A stretch of DNA of 64,000 nt from Evansella vedderi (lineage in GTDB: Bacteria > Bacillota > Bacilli > Bacillales > Salisediminibacteriaceae), in contig NZ_JAUSUG010000004.1 in the NCBI RefSeq assembly GCF_030813435.1, positions 1 to 64,000 of the forward strand, in the 5' to 3' direction. Below the pieces are notes generated by a model. That model did not search any database, was not told the origin of the DNA, and saw only the letters and a list, made by a program, of their open reading frames with translations. The position numbers and the translations under genes are program-made. Shown one piece after another: positions 7,460 through 15,913 of this stretch (position 1 is the stretch's first letter; each line of letters opens with the position of its first letter).

Positions 7460-10144
7460 TTACTCTTTATCATTTACAGTATTTTTATATCTACGCATAA
7501 GATCTTCTACAATTTCTAACTCATCCATTGAATGTTTATACCCATATGCATCCATTACAGAATTGTCTAATTTTATGTGAGCTTTTACTAATTCTGGAGG
7601 CATTGTTAAAGGGTCATATAAATCTGCTAAAGTATTATCTAGATATAAATTTCTTGCATTTAGCACTTCTCGAACACATTTTTCTACATTTGTTATTATC
7701 TTTTCATTTGGGGCAGGCCAAGGGAAATTGTTGTAAACAATACTGACAGAATAAGCATAGTCACTTTTCATTCTACCACAAACTGTTTTTACCCAACACA
7801 TATGAACTTTAGAAGAAATGACTCCAAAGTGGTAAAAGGTTGCATTAGGTATCATTTGTGCATTTGTATTCGCAATTATATTCTTATCGACAAATCCAAT
7901 TGGTATATACGGACGTTTTTCGGAAGAGATTACAGGAATTAAGAGGTAATCATTTTCAGGTTGTCTAATTTCAGTAAATAACATAGGAATACTCGCTTTG
8001 ATTTGTGTTGATTTTTTCTTGCTAGATAATCTTGATTTTTTAACATTTTCAATCCTAGTTAGTATAGAAGGCATTTGTTTTAATTCTTTAGGTGTACAGC
8101 CAACCAACCATAAGCACCACCTTTTTTTACCATTTATATAATCGGCGGCTCCCATATATTGCCTAATATATTTTTCTATACCTGGTTCGCGTTTTAATAG
8201 CTCTTTTTTTTCAGATTCAGATAAAATTAGATTGCCCCCATCTGTGGGTTGGCTTCCTTTATTCATAATTGGAGCACAATCACAAATTGGTTTTCTTCTT
8301 TTTTCAATATAGATATTTTCAGACTCAATCAAATATGGTGATATATTTTTAACAATTTTCTGGTAACCGTTAAAAAATATTACTTTTTCCCCTTTAAACT
8401 TTCCAAATTTAAAGCCAATTATTACACAATGAACGGATGCTTTTCCCTTCGCGTCATTTTTCCAATTGAACGTTCTATATGCGAACAATATATTAATTTT
8501 GTATTTAAACAAGTATCTCCATAAAACAGCAACTTGTTCTCCTTGAGTAATTGAATTGGTGGATACAAAAGCTACTCTTATTTCTGTATGCTGAATATAT
8601 TTTATTGCTTTTAAATACCAAGCTGAAACATAATCTAATACTCCAATCTTATTACTACTTTTAAATACATACTGTAAGTCTTCCTTTTGAATACTACTTT
8701 GATACTTTGTCCCAACGAATGGAGGATTACCAATGATATAACTCAAATTATTTTTTGAAATAATTTCTTCCCATTCAATAGTTAATGCATTGTTATTTAC
8801 TATTCTAACTGAGTTTTTTAAAGGCAATCGATTAAAAGGTATACCAAATTCATCAGCAATTAAATTGTTCATTTGATGGTCTATTAACCACATAGCTACC
8901 TCTGCAATTTTACAAGGGAATTCTTCATACTCAATTCCAATAAACTGATCCACATTAATTTTAATTCGTTCCTCTATTGAAAAAGAGCTTTCAAAACTAT
9001 TAATTTGCATTTTTAATATTTCTAATTCTAATAATCGTAACTCTCTGTATGTGATGATTAAAAAATTCCCACAACCACAAGCTGGATCCAAAAACTTTAA
9101 GTTTGCTATTTTTTTATGAAAAGACTTTAATTGATCAGAAAACATTTTAACTTTTTCAAACTCTTCATATAATTCATCTAGAAATAACGGTTTAAGCAGT
9201 TTTAAAATATTTTCTTCGCTAGTATAATAAGTTCCTAAATTACGCCGTTCCTTTTTATTTGTAACACCTTGAAATAGAGACCCGAATATCGCTGGACTTA
9301 TTGTTGACCAATCAAATAGACAACAATCAATTAATAAATCTCGCATCTTAGCATTAAACTCACAAGGAGGTAAAGTTTCTTCAAAAAGTTTTCCATTTAC
9401 ATATACAAACCGTTTTAATTCATCTGGTATTAGATCTCTTTTTTTTCTTGTATCATAAGACATATTTAAGATATTAAATAGATTAAAAATTCTATTAGAT
9501 AAATCAGAACCGTCGGATTTTGATTTTAATATATACTGATAAAACAAACCTTTTTCAAAAATATTTGAATGGTCTGCAAATAACAAAAATAATAACCGGA
9601 CAAGATACATTTTTAAATAGTGCCCTTCATAACCGTGTCCTTCTAACAAATCGTGCAATTGTGCCATTTTTTCAACTGCCTGGTTATTAAGTTCTTTATC
9701 AACTACAAAATTATATTGTTGAGCATAATCAGTTAATATAGTTAATTTTTTTACGTGCTTGAATAATTGTTTAGTTTGGAAGTTAAATGTTTGTCCAGTA
9801 ACAAGATTATACAAGCGTATATCTCTAAAATCACAAACCATAATCATTTTTGGCAAATCTTCATCATCTTCTATACTAAAAGCATAGTCTCTTGCTTGTC
9901 TATGGGCTTTTTCAAGGGAGTGACCAGCTGACTTCATTTCTATAATTATTCTCCCTTTCCAAAATAAATCGATAAAACCTTGCCTACTTCTATATTCAAA
10001 GTTAGCGACTCTTAATCGATCGACCCCAAAAACACGGAATAATTCGTTGAGAAAACTTTGAGCCTCTCCTTTTTCGTATGTAGTATGTTCCCAACGCTTA
10101 CTAAACTTAATAGCATTATCCTGTATCTCATTCCAACTTAACAT
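7460..10144 (-). CDS. MmeI-like fused restriction-modification enzyme (type IIL)
   Basis: The 894-residue protein aligns from end to end with MmeI-type enzymes (about 900 residues), which cut and methylate DNA in one polypeptide. The N-terminal nuclease has D59 and E69-M-K71 (GFIDLFWKGRIIIEMKS), a helical linker follows, the methyltransferase carries the AdoMet motif FLDPACGCGNF (351-361) and catalytic NPPF (473-476), and the C-terminal third would be the target-recognition domain. The motifs YTSEENILKLLKPLF and STNSITQGEQV are also family hallmarks. All visible catalytic residues are present, so it should be active. Such enzymes protect their own DNA by hemi-methylation and need no separate methylase. 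The ATG follows GAGGGGAGG. Confidence 0.9.
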   Translation of the reverse strand: MLSWNEIQDNAIKFSKRWEHTTYEKGEAQSFLNELFRVFGVDRLRVANFEYRSRQGFIDLFWKGRIIIEMKSAGHSLEKAHRQARDYAFSIEDDEDLPKMIMVCDFRDIRLYNLVTGQTFNFQTKQLFKHVKKLTILTDYAQQYNFVVDKELNNQAVEKMAQLHDLLEGHGYEGHYLKMYLVRLLFLLFADHSNIFEKGLFYQYILKSKSDGSDLSNRIFNLFNILNMSYDTRKKRDLIPDELKRFVYVNGKLFEETLPPCEFNAKMRDLLIDCCLFDWSTISPAIFGSLFQGVTNKKERRNLGTYYTSEENILKLLKPLFLDELYEEFEKVKMFSDQLKSFHKKIANLKFLDPACGCGNFLIITYRELRLLELEILKMQINSFESSFSIEERIKINVDQFIGIEYEEFPCKIAEVAMWLIDHQMNNLIADEFGIPFNRLPLKNSVRIVNNNALTIEWEEIISKNNLSYIIGNPPFVGTKYQSSIQKEDLQYVFKSSNKIGVLDYVSAWYLKAIKYIQHTEIRVAFVSTNSITQGEQVAVLWRYLFKYKINILFAYRTFNWKNDAKGKASVHCVIIGFKFGKFKGEKVIFFNGYQKIVKNISPYLIESENIYIEKRRKPICDCAPIMNKGSQPTDGGNLILSESEKKELLKREPGIEKYIRQYMGAADYINGKKRWCLWLVGCTPKELKQMPSILTRIENVKKSRLSSKKKSTQIKASIPMLFTEIRQPENDYLLIPVISSEKRPYIPIGFVDKNIIANTNAQMIPNATFYHFGVISSKVHMCWVKTVCGRMKSDYAYSVSIVYNNFPWPAPNEKIITNVEKCVREVLNARNLYLDNTLADLYDPLTMPPELVKAHIKLDNSVMDAYGYKHSMDELEIVEDLMRRYKNTVNDKE

Positions 10145-10615
10145 ATCCTCCCCTCTTTCTTTTAATATTCAAAACACACTTTCTATAATTTCTTATTTTT
10201 GGAAATCCTTTTTCATTAGTATTCAGAAAAACCTCTAATCATAATAAACAAATATTTACAATAAAGCCCAAGTTTTTATCATTTATATAAATCAAAGCAA
10301 ATAATTTAAAAAGAATTGTTGAGAAAAGTTAGGTATAAGAAAAAATTGCCAAAACAGTATCTAAGTACTGTTTTGGCAATTTTATAGAGGTGCCTATTCA
10401 CTTGACGATTATGTTAGTAGCAGAGTTATTGAATCTTGTTGTTATACTTTGTGTTTCACTTAATTGATGCGTTGAGTATCTATTTATGAAAATCTAATTC
10501 TAATCTTTGGCTTAACGATGTAGCTACTGCTCGTACAATTAGATACCCCTATTCAAATAAAATAATGTAGCTCTAATAACAATAAAATGTTAATACCCAA
10601 AATTGATTCCCTATA
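10145..10615. other. Intergenic region with strong terminator, otherwise empty
   Basis: This 471-bp gap separates the start of the MmeI-like gene from the end of the 263-codon gene. I see no coding frame with a ribosome site. It is A/T-rich and holds the perfect hairpin at 10346-10379. The stretch 10145-10345 should carry the promoter of the MmeI-like gene. The part 10385-10600 may be decayed sequence. Confidence 0.6.
10346..10379 (-). terminator. Terminator of the 263-codon membrane protein gene
   Basis: A 14-bp perfect stem TTGCCAAAACAGTA/TACTGTTTTGGCAA with a 6-nt loop. On the minus strand it is followed by TTTTTTC, so it ends transcripts coming from 11407. Confidence 0.8.
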
Positions 10616-11407
10616 TTATTCTTTAAGCTCTTCTTGTCCATTCATTACTCTAATTAAATTATAATACTCCCAAAAGAACTCTGAGAAGTCCCCTCCCCAA
10701 GTTTCTCGATGAGCTGCTTGCATATTTTCAAATGATTTTTCAAAATTCAATATGTAACTTACAAAACTACTATTCCTAGTATCAAGCAATTCACCTAACT
10801 CTTCTATTGTAAAATAATCTTTGTAAGTAAATAATACATCGATATGTTCACGAGTACTTTTTACTTGCAATGTAATAAGTTGGAGCCAAGAAAGTAGTTC
10901 TATATCAACAGTTGTACCCTCCGAGTCTAATTTTGTAATAATCTCAGCTGTAAATGTTTTCTTTTGGGGAAATATTTCACGACTACTTTCCTGAACAAAC
11001 TTTTTTGTAATAACCGGAACTTTTAATACTCCCTCACACTTTGCATAATTTAGTTTCATAGGAGAAAAAGACTCTACTTTATAACTAGGATTATTAACTT
11101 TTTTTTGAAGTTCTTCATCAGTTGCAAGTTCTAATTCTACTATAATAGTTGACAAATCCTGAACAATGTAATTTTTTACATTCTTAATTTGTTCCTGTGC
11201 AATACTTAAATCTCTCTTTCTAGGTACCTCCGTCACAAAATAATACACAATATAACCGGGGATATATCCTGCAGCCAATAAATTCGCAATTCTTCCGAAA
11301 CTAGCTGCACCAGGAAATAATTCATTGCATTTTAACAAAACGAGTTCATAGACAAACAAATAACCAATACTTATGTAAAAAATAAATCTAGGCGATATTT
11401 TATTCAT
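10616..11407 (-). CDS. Membrane-anchored protein of unknown function in defence island
   Basis: The 263-residue product starts with two hydrophobic segments (about 9-27 and 42-60), followed by a soluble domain of about 200 residues that is mixed alpha/beta and rich in charged residues (KRDLSIAQEQIKNVKNYI, ELLSWLQLITLQVK, EFFWEYYNLIRVMNG). AAGGAGAAAG precedes the ATG. I do not recognise a family. It stands alone between terminators in the middle of the island, beside an MmeI-like enzyme and an RloC-like ATPase. Membrane-anchored effectors or modulators are common in such islands, but this is only guilt by association. Confidence 0.55.
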   Translation of the reverse strand: MNKISPRFIFYISIGYLFVYELVLLKCNELFPGAASFGRIANLLAAGYIPGYIVYYFVTEVPRKRDLSIAQEQIKNVKNYIVQDLSTIIVELELATDEELQKKVNNPSYKVESFSPMKLNYAKCEGVLKVPVITKKFVQESSREIFPQKKTFTAEIITKLDSEGTTVDIELLSWLQLITLQVKSTREHIDVLFTYKDYFTIEELGELLDTRNSSFVSYILNFEKSFENMQAAHRETWGGDFSEFFWEYYNLIRVMNGQEELKE

Positions 11408-11436
11408 TTCTTTCTCCTTTATATGGAAAATAAAAC

Positions 11437-11466
11437 AAGAGCATAATCGATAACGGTTATGCTCTT
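11437..11466 (-). terminator. Terminator downstream of hsdR remnant copy 3
   Basis: Stem AAGAGCATAA/TTATGCTCTT with a 10-nt loop, just past the copy 3 stop codon. It differs from the hairpins behind copies 1 and 2, so the copies diverge directly after the stop. Confidence 0.6.
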
Positions 11467-11472
11467 ATAAAT

Positions 11473-11676
11473 TTAAGCCCCTTCAAAATGCTCAGTATTT
11501 TTATTAATGGTATCAATCACACTAATAATCTTACGAGCGTCATCAATATTGTCTCTAAACAACTCCGTCACACTACCCAAAGAGCGGAATGGATCTTCTT
11601 GTAGCACTCTCTTTTCTAGGGTTCCATTTTTGACAACGTAATCAATTATTAGCTTTACAAACCTTAACTGATTCAC
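11473..11676 (-). pseudogene. hsdR 3'-end remnant, copy 3
   Basis: This is the same C-terminal HsdR tail as copies 1 and 2, with VNQLRFVKLIIDYVVKNG at the start and TEHFEGA at the end. Here the hsdR reading frame continues upstream of the GTG for several codons (KFLIEEKLN), unlike copy 2. It then meets the truncated hsdM, separated by only 13 bases, in another frame. Everything from the middle of hsdM through hsdS to the last tenth of hsdR is missing, which indicates one large internal deletion of a type I restriction operon. Confidence 0.75.
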
Positions 11677-11689
11677 ATTTAGTTTTTCT

Positions 11690-11989
11690 TCAATAAGGAA
11701 TTTTAATAAATGGGAAAACTTCCTGCGATATCACATTAAACATCTCGTCCGGCCCCATATTGGAAAAAATAGACCACCTTAACTGTGGTTTATCTTCTGG
11801 AAAAATCCCTTCATAATCAATACCGAGTAGTTCTGCATCCATTTCCTTTTTCTTTTCGTTATCATCAAGCCCTTTAATGTACAATAAGTATGTAAATTGT
11901 TCAATAACAGTTAGCGGATTGGTAATTCCGCCCGTCCAAAACGTTTCCCAAACTTTATCTACTTTATTTTTTAATTCTCCTGTAATCAT
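11690..11989 (-). pseudogene. Truncated hsdM (type I methylase N-terminus)
   Basis: The 99-residue frame is the N-terminal helical domain of HsdM: MITGELKNKVDKVWETFW, then TNPLTVIEQFTYLLYIKGLD and a C-terminal EVFPFIKIPY. Full HsdM has about 500 residues with AdoMet and NPPF/Y motifs, all absent here. The frame ends at the junction with hsdR copy 3. The start is intact, with AGAATG context and a plausible upstream promoter region, so the fragment could still be translated, but it cannot methylate DNA. Confidence 0.8.
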
Positions 11990-12044
11990 TCTTCTACCTC
12001 AAAATTCTTTTGTATAAGACTATTATACTATACTTGGTTCCTTA

Positions 12045-14354
12045 TTAAGGTTTCCGTATTTTTACATCCAATGGTGGCACCTTATTTTCTTCTTGATTCC
12101 CAACAGCAGCTTCCTCCAATCCGGCCTTAATTTCGGCAAGAGCATCAGCAGGCTCTTCCTTAATACCGGTTATAGTATGAATTTGATATTCTCCCATCAT
12201 CATATCAAAATGACCTTCGTGTCCTTGACTATAGAAAATGTTTTTAAAAACATCCATATATCGACCGACTAATACTTCATTATTCTCTACATACAAGTCT
12301 TCACTAATGTAATGTGAACCATCATTTATCCAAGAAATTAGTGAACGACAAATCATCTTTTCTTCTAATTCAAATTTGTTTTCAAGTTCATCAAGATTAA
12401 TATTGCCAAAGAACTTAAAGTAGTTTTCTAATATTCTTCTCATAACATTTTGAATTGAAACAACACTATGATTACCTCTATTTTTTAGTTCTTTCCATAG
12501 GAGTTCATAAGATGTTTTTATTGGGTTCTCTTCATACTGTTGAATAGATGTTACGTCATCTATTTTCCTAACAATCCAAAACCCACCTTCACCGTAGCTT
12601 TTTTTCCCCTGATTGAAAGTAATTTCCTTATGAAAATATATATTATGAGTAAATATGAAAAGCTGTTTTATATCTGAAGTCTTTTCTTTCATTTCAAACA
12701 TTAATTGTCTAACTAAAGTACTAACCATAAAGAGGACATTACTATCTAAGCTTGAAATAGGATCATCAATAATTACAATCTTATCTGTAACTATTTCTTC
12801 CTTGCTGTTGCTTCCATTCAAAAGTTGATAAAAATACAAGAAAGTTATAAAAGTTTTTTCACCTTCACTTAATGTATCCTTTACTTCCTCACCATTTTCT
12901 CTGACAATCTTATAGTTTCCTTTTTCACCAGTAGTTGCAAGTTGGAAGTTTTTAAAACCAAAGGAGCGAAGAGTTTTATTTATCTCGTTAACTGAGTGCT
13001 CCACACTAGTACTTTGCTCTTGAAGTTCAAGTAAATCTTTTTGGTGTTTTTCTTTATAAGTGTCTTTATTTTTCCTTTTACGATCTAAATTACCCATTAT
13101 TCTTTCTAGCGTCTTCATCTTTTTATTAAATTCTTCAATATTGGGTTTGTTCTTTTCAGCAATAAAACGCCACATATCTTTAATAAGATTTTCCTTCTCG
13201 ACCTTTAAATTACGAATCATTTCGTTATATTTATTTACCTTTAAATTAGCCTCTGATATTTCTGTATTTACATCTGTTATTAAACTAGATAATCTCACTA
13301 GTTCAATAACCCTACTAGGTTCTTTCTGTTTTTGCTCTATTAAAAGTTTATTCTCTTCATATTTGGATCTAATTAACTCTAGTAACCTTGTTATTGTTTC
13401 TTTCCCAATAAACGAATCTTGTTTACTTATTTGTAGAGCATCTATCTGTTCTAAAATATTTTCAATGCTCCGTTGATAATTTGCAGTAACGGCTCTTAAT
13501 TCCTCAATTTGTTGTATGTATGTTTGGTCAAAGTAGCTGTTCAACTTTTCTTCAAATTTATTTGGAAGAGTTTGTTGGCAGAAGGGACAAATACCTGCCG
13601 AGTTTTTAGAAATTGTGTATCCTTCTTGTACCCAGTCACTGATATTTAATTCTGTGATTAGAGCCGAAATATCAACATCATCTTTACCAATAATCTTTTG
13701 CGTAAAAATAGGATTGTTTTCTAACGACTCATCATAGGAAATAGGTAAAAAGTTATCTACCTGCTCGACTGGCCGGTCGAAGATAGATTCTTTCTTCGCT
13801 CTAATCTCTTCTATTGGTTTTAGTGACCTGTCCAATTTTTGAGACTCTTCAATACACTTATTCATAAATCTATCTTTAGAGTTTCTGTAGCCTTCTATCA
13901 AATCCTTAAATTCTTCATCTAGCTCTTTCTTTAGTGTCCAACAATTTTGTTTAAATTCTTCTAATTGAATAGTTTTTTCAGCATCTTTTTCCCTAAACAA
14001 TCCACTTATATCCACAATGGAATCTTCGTGTTCCTTTATTTTGTTTTTTAGTTCATCCATTTGAAGTTTAAGGTCCACTGACTCCTTACCTAATGTAAAT
14101 ATTCCTTTAATCGGATTATCTAAGCGGAAATTTTCATTAACAAAATTACGATTATATACATAAGGGACCATTTTTTTATCTTGCCAATCGATTGAGCAGC
14201 TCGGGTAAGAGTCTTCATTCCTTATAACCTCTGTAATCGTTGTTTTGCCTGAGCCGTTATTTCCGTAAAAGAAGTTAATCTTCTTTAAGTCCTCTATTAA
14301 TACTCCCTCATTATCATAGGTAGCGACATCTCTAATCCTCATCTTAGTGATCAT
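12045..14354 (-). CDS. RloC/PrrC-like ABC ATPase (AAA_13 family), candidate anticodon nuclease
   Basis: The 769-residue protein has Walker A GNNGSGKT (31-38), two long coiled coils (about 91-190 and 280-460) flanking a zinc-hook-like CPFC (256-259), an ABC signature LSEGEK (495-500), Walker B with D-loop IIDDPISSLDS (528-538) and an H-loop TH (569-570). This is the AAA_13 architecture shared with RloC and PrrC. The C-terminal 150 residues contain R639-x3-E643 and a later H681 (NDGSH), a spacing that recalls the Arg-Glu-His triad of the PrrC/RloC anticodon nucleases; this last point is my inference. Such proteins are often encoded inside type I restriction loci, and the neighbouring hsdM/hsdR fragments fit that origin. 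The cognate restriction system is now broken. Confidence 0.7.
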   Translation of the reverse strand: MITKMRIRDVATYDNEGVLIEDLKKINFFYGNNGSGKTTITEVIRNEDSYPSCSIDWQDKKMVPYVYNRNFVNENFRLDNPIKGIFTLGKESVDLKLQMDELKNKIKEHEDSIVDISGLFREKDAEKTIQLEEFKQNCWTLKKELDEEFKDLIEGYRNSKDRFMNKCIEESQKLDRSLKPIEEIRAKKESIFDRPVEQVDNFLPISYDESLENNPIFTQKIIGKDDVDISALITELNISDWVQEGYTISKNSAGICPFCQQTLPNKFEEKLNSYFDQTYIQQIEELRAVTANYQRSIENILEQIDALQISKQDSFIGKETITRLLELIRSKYEENKLLIEQKQKEPSRVIELVRLSSLITDVNTEISEANLKVNKYNEMIRNLKVEKENLIKDMWRFIAEKNKPNIEEFNKKMKTLERIMGNLDRKRKNKDTYKEKHQKDLLELQEQSTSVEHSVNEINKTLRSFGFKNFQLATTGEKGNYKIVRENGEEVKDTLSEGEKTFITFLYFYQLLNGSNSKEEIVTDKIVIIDDPISSLDSNVLFMVSTLVRQLMFEMKEKTSDIKQLFIFTHNIYFHKEITFNQGKKSYGEGGFWIVRKIDDVTSIQQYEENPIKTSYELLWKELKNRGNHSVVSIQNVMRRILENYFKFFGNINLDELENKFELEEKMICRSLISWINDGSHYISEDLYVENNEVLVGRYMDVFKNIFYSQGHEGHFDMMMGEYQIHTITGIKEEPADALAEIKAGLEEAAVGNQEENKVPPLDVKIRKP

Positions 14355-14791
14355 AATATATCCCCCTTTATATCCGTTCCTGTCTACTAACTAAAATTTA
14401 CCATAAAAAACCAAAATTAACATTGTATTATCTTATTTTTCTTATAATTCAAGAATAATTTTATTAGTAATAAAAGATTTGGATTTAAAATAATTTCTTC
14501 TCTGTAAACCTTGTTTTCAGATTTACCTAAAGAATATAATTCGCTAGAAAATTTTATTCGCATAAATAGACCTTAAATCTACTAAAATAAATTTTCGAAA
14601 AAAATTTTAAAAAAATTTTACAAAACCTTGTTTTTTAAAAAATTAAAAGAATATAATCCGTTTGAAAAAATTACAGGAGATAAATCCGGAAGCAATTCAA
14701 CCAATAAATTAATAATTATACCTATTACAAGTATTGAGTCTTGTATTGTTTCCTAACATCCCATAAATGACACGACAAAGGAGAGAGAAGT
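14355..14791. other. A/T-rich regulatory region before the recombinase operon
   Basis: No gene is visible in this 437-bp gap. It holds an imperfect direct repeat of about 48 bp (near 14508-14557 and 14622-14670) sharing ACCTTGTTTT and AAGAATATAAT-CG-T-GAAAA. The gap separates divergent transcription of the RloC-like gene and the recombinase operon, so promoters for both are expected, and the repeats may be operators or recombinase-binding sites. Confidence 0.45.
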
Positions 14792-14953
14792 TTGAAGATT
14801 ATCCGTTGCTATGCCTCATCAGAAAATGCAGTGAACGTTAAGAACCTAATACAAGACTTACTAGTTGCCGAATTGGAAAAAATAATAGATGCACAAAAAA
14901 TTGATACGAGGCTATTAAATGAGGATAAAGGGTTAAGAGGTGAATGTGCTTGA
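14792..14953 (+). CDS. Small protein, first gene of recombinase operon
   Basis: A 53-residue frame starts at TTG 14792 after a good ribosome site (AAAGGAGAGAG). The product begins MKIIRCYASSENAV and is helical after that, with no recognisable domain. It overlaps the next gene by 10 bases, which implies translational coupling. Short coupled genes in front of large serine recombinases are frequent in integrative elements and may encode directionality or regulatory factors, but there is no direct evidence for this here. Confidence 0.5.
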   Translation: MKIIRCYASSENAVNVKNLIQDLLVAELEKIIDAQKIDTRLLNEDKGLRGECA

Positions 14954-15144
14954 AATTTGCAAAGTCTGAAAGTGAACAAGGAGATACCTACGAGCTACTT
15001 CCATATATCGAAGAAGAGCATTCAAATGATGTTCTAAATAGGATAGTAAAACTTCAACTTGATGGTCATTTGTCTCCATTTCTTTTAAACAATTATTTAA
15101 AGACACGATATTGGAGAGAAGAATATGAAAGAAAACAAGCTTAA
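14944..15144 (+). CDS. Small protein in recombinase operon, unknown
   Basis: The 66-residue acidic/helical protein (MCLKFAKSESEQGDTYELLP...) starts at ATG 14944 with AAGAGGTGA upstream, overlapping the preceding gene and, by 20 bases, the next one. The C-terminal half is charged (NYLKTRYWREEYERKQA). No family is recognised. Its tight packing between other small genes and the recombinases argues for a role in the element's own mobility or control. Confidence 0.55.
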   Translation: MCLKFAKSESEQGDTYELLPYIEEEHSNDVLNRIVKLQLDGHLSPFLLNNYLKTRYWREEYERKQA

Positions 15145-15277
15145 CCAATTTCCAGGTCAACAAAAAGGTAGTATACAAATTCTTATCAAGCGATCTGAAA
15201 AGCCAGAGTCTGTTCAATTACGCCTGGACTTAAATTTTGAAGATGACACTTCTTCATCTATCAAAATAGGAAAATAA
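15125..15277 (+). CDS. Small protein in recombinase operon, unknown
   Basis: A 50-residue frame starts at ATG 15125 with GGAGAGAAG in front, inside the end of the previous gene. The product has a polar N-terminus (MKENKLNQFPGQQKGS) and a beta-like SIQILIKRSEKPESVQLRL. I do not recognise it. The coupled start supports expression. Confidence 0.5.
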   Translation: MKENKLNQFPGQQKGSIQILIKRSEKPESVQLRLDLNFEDDTSSSIKIGK

Positions 15278-15338
15278 GAAAAACTCCGTATAAAACACAC
15301 CTATTTCCGTCAATGATGATAGACGGAGGTGTGTACTT

Positions 15339-15506
15339 ATGCGGAAAAAAATTAACCTACAAGTAGATTCTCAAGAAAATAAAGTAGCCGACTTGTGGAT
15401 TCAACATCTTATACAGCGAATCATTGTTGAGCAACTAGATATTTCGCCTCAACTTCAAGCTAACTTGTTGTATAAAACAATGACAAAACTAAAAAGTAAG
15501 GAATGA
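15339..15506 (+). CDS. Small basic protein in recombinase operon, unknown
   Basis: A 55-residue frame starts at ATG 15339 after ACGGAGGTG. It encodes a helical protein (KVADLWIQHLIQRIIVEQL) and its stop overlaps the start of the resolvase-like reading frame by four bases. The gap before it contains the short hairpin-like CCGTC...GACGG at about 15307-15327. Function is unknown; the operon context suggests a helper of the recombinases. Confidence 0.5.
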   Translation: MRKKINLQVDSQENKVADLWIQHLIQRIIVEQLDISPQLQANLLYKTMTKLKSKE

Positions 15507-15913
15507 TTAACTTGTTAACAAAAACATTAAAAGTTTTCTTCAGAAGAGGCGACGCCCAAGGAATAGCATTTCAAGAATCAATAGATTCTAGTTATCGAGA
15601 GCTATATAACAAAGAACAAGTTCTAATAATTAATGATAATGGATCTGGTTCTATTTCCAAGCCTAGACCTGCAATCGATGAGTTAATAAAATTGATTGAA
15701 CAAGATAGCGTAGATACGATTTACACGTTCGACCGTACACGGCTTTTCCGCGACTTTTTTATTCTCAACACTTTGCTCGTAAGTGCAAACAAAAAAACGT
15801 AAAAGTAATATTAACAAATGACGGAAAGCACTGGATATAGATTGATTGATTTTGAAAATCTATCTCATCCTAAAGACTTATTTGAACTAAGGAGAAAAGA
15901 GTGGAATGAATGA
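15503..15913 (+). pseudogene. Resolvase-domain protein, frameshifted
   Basis: The first 99 codons encode a resolvase-like N-terminal domain (FFRRGDAQG near the start and TIYTFDRTRLFRDFF), matching the N-terminus of the next recombinase. At a run of six T (about 15755-15760) the reading frame changes: in the shifted frame the protein continues as YSQHFARKCKQKNVKVILTNDG. A second shift restores the original frame, reading STGYRLIDFENLSHPKDLFELRRKEW to a stop that overlaps the next ATG. Two compensating indels in a small, roughly 135-residue resolvase-only gene explain this. A residual 31-codon frame at 15818-15913 is its last part. Sequencing error in homopolymers or programmed frameshifting are alternatives. 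Confidence 0.6.

Noticed and set aside
13060-13476. 138-codon plus-strand frame inside the RloC-like gene
   Set aside because: Antisense of the coiled-coil region; hydrophobic composition comes from complementing Lys/Glu codons.
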